From the NCBI GenBank assembly GCA_013698525.1, contig JACCSM010000520.1:1-7855 (forward strand): DNA of 7,855 bases. The letters run 5' to 3'. The translations under genes were made by a program, and so were the position numbers. The notes beneath the pieces were generated by a model. It made no database searches. It saw only the letters and a list, made by a program, of their open reading frames with translations, and had not been told where the DNA came from. The DNA comes from Rubrobacteraceae bacterium. Its GTDB lineage: Bacteria > Actinomycetota > Rubrobacteria > Rubrobacterales > Rubrobacteraceae. Numbering within the stretch: position 1 is the stretch's first letter; the number at the start of each line of letters is the position of its first letter. Below are positions 6,337-7,855 of the stretch, in pieces.

Positions 6337-6558
6337 TTGGCCAAAGAAGACGTCATAGAGGTTGAAGGCACCGTAACCGAGGCGCTGCCCAACACGCAGT
6401 TCCGGGTTGAGCTCGACAACGGGCACAACGTGCTGGCGCACATCTCCGGCAAGATGCGGATGAACTACATCCGGATATTGCCGGGTGACAGGGTGAAGGT
6501 GGAGTTGAGCCCCTACGACTTGAGCCGGGGACGGATCACCTACAGGTTCAGGACATAA
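6337..6558 (+). CDS. infA: Translation initiation factor IF-1
   Basis: IF-1 binds the A site of the 30S subunit and works with IF-2 and IF-3 to select the initiator tRNA. The 73-residue product is a single OB-fold protein that starts [13 protein letters not shown] and has [14 protein letters not shown] at 17-30, [18 protein letters not shown] at 34-51, and [16 protein letters not shown] at 55-70, all diagnostic of the family. Translation starts at TTG, since no ATG or GTG lies nearby and this reading gives the exact family N-terminus. It opens the second gene block after the 75-bp gap and probably has its own promoter. The stop is TAA, followed by rpmJ 15 bp later. Confidence 0.97.
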   Translation: MAKEDVIEVEGTVTEALPNTQFRVELDNGHNVLAHISGKMRMNYIRILPGDRVKVELSPYDLSRGRITYRFRT

Positions 6559-6573
6559 GAAGAGGAGAGGGTC

Positions 6574-6687
6574 GTGAAAGTCAGGGCGAGCGTGAAACCG
6601 ATATGCGAGCGGTGCAAGGTAATAAGGCGTCGAGGGGTGGTGCGGGTTATCTGCACGAACCCCCGCCACAAGCAGAGGCAGGGCTAA
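6574..6687 (+). CDS. rpmJ: 50S ribosomal protein L36, zinc-binding form
   Basis: L36 is the smallest large-subunit protein and folds around one zinc ion near 23S rRNA helices. I translated it by hand: 37 codons from GTG, starting [20 protein letters not shown] and ending NPRHKQRQG before TAA at 6685-6687. The zinc ligands Cys11, Cys14, Cys27 and His32 follow the C-x2-C-x12-C-x4-H pattern of the zinc-dependent form. AGGAGAGG at 6563-6570 provides the ribosome site; its AGGAG core ends 6 bp before the GTG. Position between infA and rpsM is the standard one. The stop is 1 bp before the rpsM start. It is easily missed by automated calling because of its length. Confidence 0.96.
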   Translation: MKVRASVKPICERCKVIRRRGVVRVICTNPRHKQRQG

Positions 6688-6688
6688 C

Positions 6689-7060
6689 ATGGCGCGGATA
6701 GCAGGGGTAGACCTCCCAAGGGAGAAGAGGGTCGAGGTAGGGCTTACCTACATCTACGGCGTAGGCCGTTCGACGGCGAGGAAGATCTGCAGCGGCGCCG
6801 AGGTCGACCCTGACACGAAGGTGCGTGACCTGGCCGAGGGAGAGGTCGGTAAGATCAGGACCTACATAGACCAGAACGTCGAGGTCGAGGGCGACCTGAG
6901 GCGTGAGACGCAGCAGAACATCAGGCGGCTTATAGACATCGGAACGTACAGGGGCATCAGGCACCGCAGGGGCCTTCCCGTGCGTGGGCAGCGTACAAAG
7001 ACGAACGCCCGCCAGCGCAAGGGACCGAAGCCGTCGATAGGCGGGAGGAAGAAGAGGTAG
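6689..7060 (+). CDS. rpsM: 30S ribosomal protein S13
   Basis: S13 lies in the head of the small subunit, contacts L5 across the interface and touches P-site tRNA through its basic tail. The 123-residue product begins [20 protein letters not shown], has the helix-two-turn-helix region with [11 protein letters not shown] at 23-33, and the signature [22 protein letters not shown] at 87-108. The C-terminal tail [10 protein letters not shown] is basic as required but differs from the common PRRTVAGKKK style. The ATG is 1 bp after the rpmJ stop with CAGGG at 6679-6683. The TAG stop directly abuts the rpsK start. Arginine codons are 11 AGG out of 21. Confidence 0.97.
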   Translation: MARIAGVDLPREKRVEVGLTYIYGVGRSTARKICSGAEVDPDTKVRDLAEGEVGKIRTYIDQNVEVEGDLRRETQQNIRRLIDIGTYRGIRHRRGLPVRGQRTKTNARQRKGPKPSIGGRKKR

Positions 7061-7477
7061 ATGGGCAGGCAGAGGCAACAGCGGCAACGCCCGCGCGGGG
7101 CGAGCAGGTCGCGCCGCAGGGTCCGCAGGAACGTAACGACCGGCGTGGTCCACATAAAGAGCTCATTCAACAACACCATAGTCTCCGTCAGCGACCAGGA
7201 AGGCAACGTCATCGCCTGGGAATCGGCGGGGTCGCTCGGTTTCAAGGGGAGCCGCAAGAGCACGCCGTTCGCGGCCCAGATGACGGCCGAGAGCTGCGCG
7301 AACAAGGCTATGGACCAGGGCATGAGGCGAGCCGACATCGAGGTCAAGGGCCACGGCTCGGGTAGGGACATGGCCGCCCGCACCTTCCAGTCCATGGGCA
7401 TAGAGGTGCTCTCCATAAAGGACGTTACGGGCCAGCCTCACAACGGGTGCAGGCCGCCCAAGAGGCGCAGGGGGTAG
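7061..7477 (+). CDS. rpsK: 30S ribosomal protein S11
   Basis: S11 forms part of the platform of the small subunit next to the mRNA exit and E site. The 138-residue product has a long Arg/Gln-rich N-terminus (1-23), the core [22 protein letters not shown] at about 28-49, [12 protein letters not shown] at 66-77, and the family C-terminus [12 protein letters not shown] at 126-137. Asn128 in the His-Asn-Gly turn corresponds to the residue found as isoaspartate in E. coli S11. Two small departures are seen: GHGSGRD where GPGSGRE is usual, and VTGQPHNG where VTPxPHNG is usual. The ATG follows the rpsM TAG with no gap; the nearest clear ribosome site, GGGAGG at 7042-7047, is 13 bp away, so coupling is likely. 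Confidence 0.97.
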   Translation: MGRQRQQRQRPRGASRSRRRVRRNVTTGVVHIKSSFNNTIVSVSDQEGNVIAWESAGSLGFKGSRKSTPFAAQMTAESCANKAMDQGMRRADIEVKGHGSGRDMAARTFQSMGIEVLSIKDVTGQPHNGCRPPKRRRG

Positions 7478-7481
7478 GTAC

Positions 7482-7855
7482 ATGGCGCGTTACACAGGAC
7501 CTAGGGGCAGGAGAGACCGGCGGGCCGGGGTAATGCTCTCGTCCATGCGGAAGAACCCGCTGGAGAAGAAGCCATACCCGCCCGGAGAGCACGGAAGGGG
7601 CAGGCATCGCCAGACCGAGTTCGGCCTGAGGCTCATGGAGAAGCAGAAGGCCTGCTGGTACTACGGGGTCTCCGAGAAGCAATTCAGGCGGGCCTACGAC
7701 AGGGCAACCAGGATGCAGGGCGTCTCTGGTGAGAACCTCCTAAGGCTCATGGAGCTCAGGATGGACAACGTCGTCTACAGGTTGGGTTTCGCCACCAGCC
7801 GCCCGCAGGCGCGTCAACTCGTCGTGCACGGGCACTTCCAGCTCAACGGCCGCAA
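7482..7855 (+). CDS. rpsD: 30S ribosomal protein S4, 5' part (cut by window end)
   Basis: S4 is a primary 16S rRNA-binding protein that nucleates 30S assembly and, in E. coli, represses the alpha operon. I translated 124 complete codons from ATG 7482 to the window edge, against a usual length near 200. The N-terminus is [16 protein letters not shown], with [15 protein letters not shown] at 24-38, [24 protein letters not shown] at 46-69, and the start of the S4 RNA-binding domain at about 88-124 ([20 protein letters not shown]). The only cysteine is Cys58, so this is the zinc-independent form. AGGGGGT at 7469-7475, overlapping the rpsK end, is the likely ribosome site, 6 bp upstream. Eleven of 21 arginine codons are AGG. 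The usual next genes, rpoA and rplQ, would lie beyond the window. Confidence 0.96.
   Translation, partial: MARYTGPRGRRDRRAGVMLSSMRKNPLEKKPYPPGEHGRGRHRQTEFGLRLMEKQKACWYYGVSEKQFRRAYDRATRMQGVSGENLLRLMELRMDNVVYRLGFATSRPQARQLVVHGHFQLNGR

Noticed and set aside
1..7855. Mobile elements, CRISPR arrays, tRNA or other RNA genes, defence or phage genes
   Set aside because: None seen. The whole window is filled by a conserved housekeeping operon, and no gap exceeds 75 bp.

Overview
This window is an almost unbroken stretch of the conserved bacterial spc and alpha ribosomal-protein clusters, all on the + strand. The order is rplN (last 8 codons), rplX, rplE, rpsN, rpsH, rplF, rplR, rpsE, rpmD, rplO, secY, adk, map, infA, rpmJ, rpsM, rpsK and rpsD (5' part, cut by the window end). 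Every gene is recognisable from conserved protein motifs. One of them, rpmJ (37 codons), is very short.

The DNA is GC-rich. In the genes I counted, about half of the arginine codons are AGG, and ATA is a regular isoleucine codon. These features, with the zinc-type S14, cysteine-free S4 and actinobacterial-looking S11 and IF1, suggest a deep-branching, possibly heat-tolerant actinobacterium of the Rubrobacter type. That assignment is an inference from codon use and protein style, not from a database search.

Layout: positions 1-3588 hold large- and small-subunit ribosomal protein genes (L14 tail, L24, L5, S14, S8, L6, L18, S5, L30, L15). Positions 3591-6261 hold the translocon channel SecY, adenylate kinase and methionine aminopeptidase, joined by 4-bp stop/start overlaps. 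Positions 6262-6336 are the only real intergenic gap (75 bp), AT-rich, with a candidate extended -10 promoter. Positions 6337-7855 hold IF1, L36, S13, S11 and the start of S4. Genes otherwise overlap or are separated by 0 to 18 bp, and many Shine-Dalgarno sites lie inside the end of the gene upstream, so translational coupling is likely throughout.

The genes jointly supply ribosome subunits, the initiation factor that acts on them, the channel that receives secreted nascent chains, the enzyme that removes initiator methionine, and a nucleotide-balance enzyme. I found no mobile element, CRISPR array, RNA gene or undescribed system. The points worth a second look are small: an adenylate kinase LID that has lost both the zinc-cysteine and the hydrogen-bond stabilising sets, heavy use of TAG stops and TTG starts in highly expressed genes, the AGG/ATA codon bias, and the map-infA gap.
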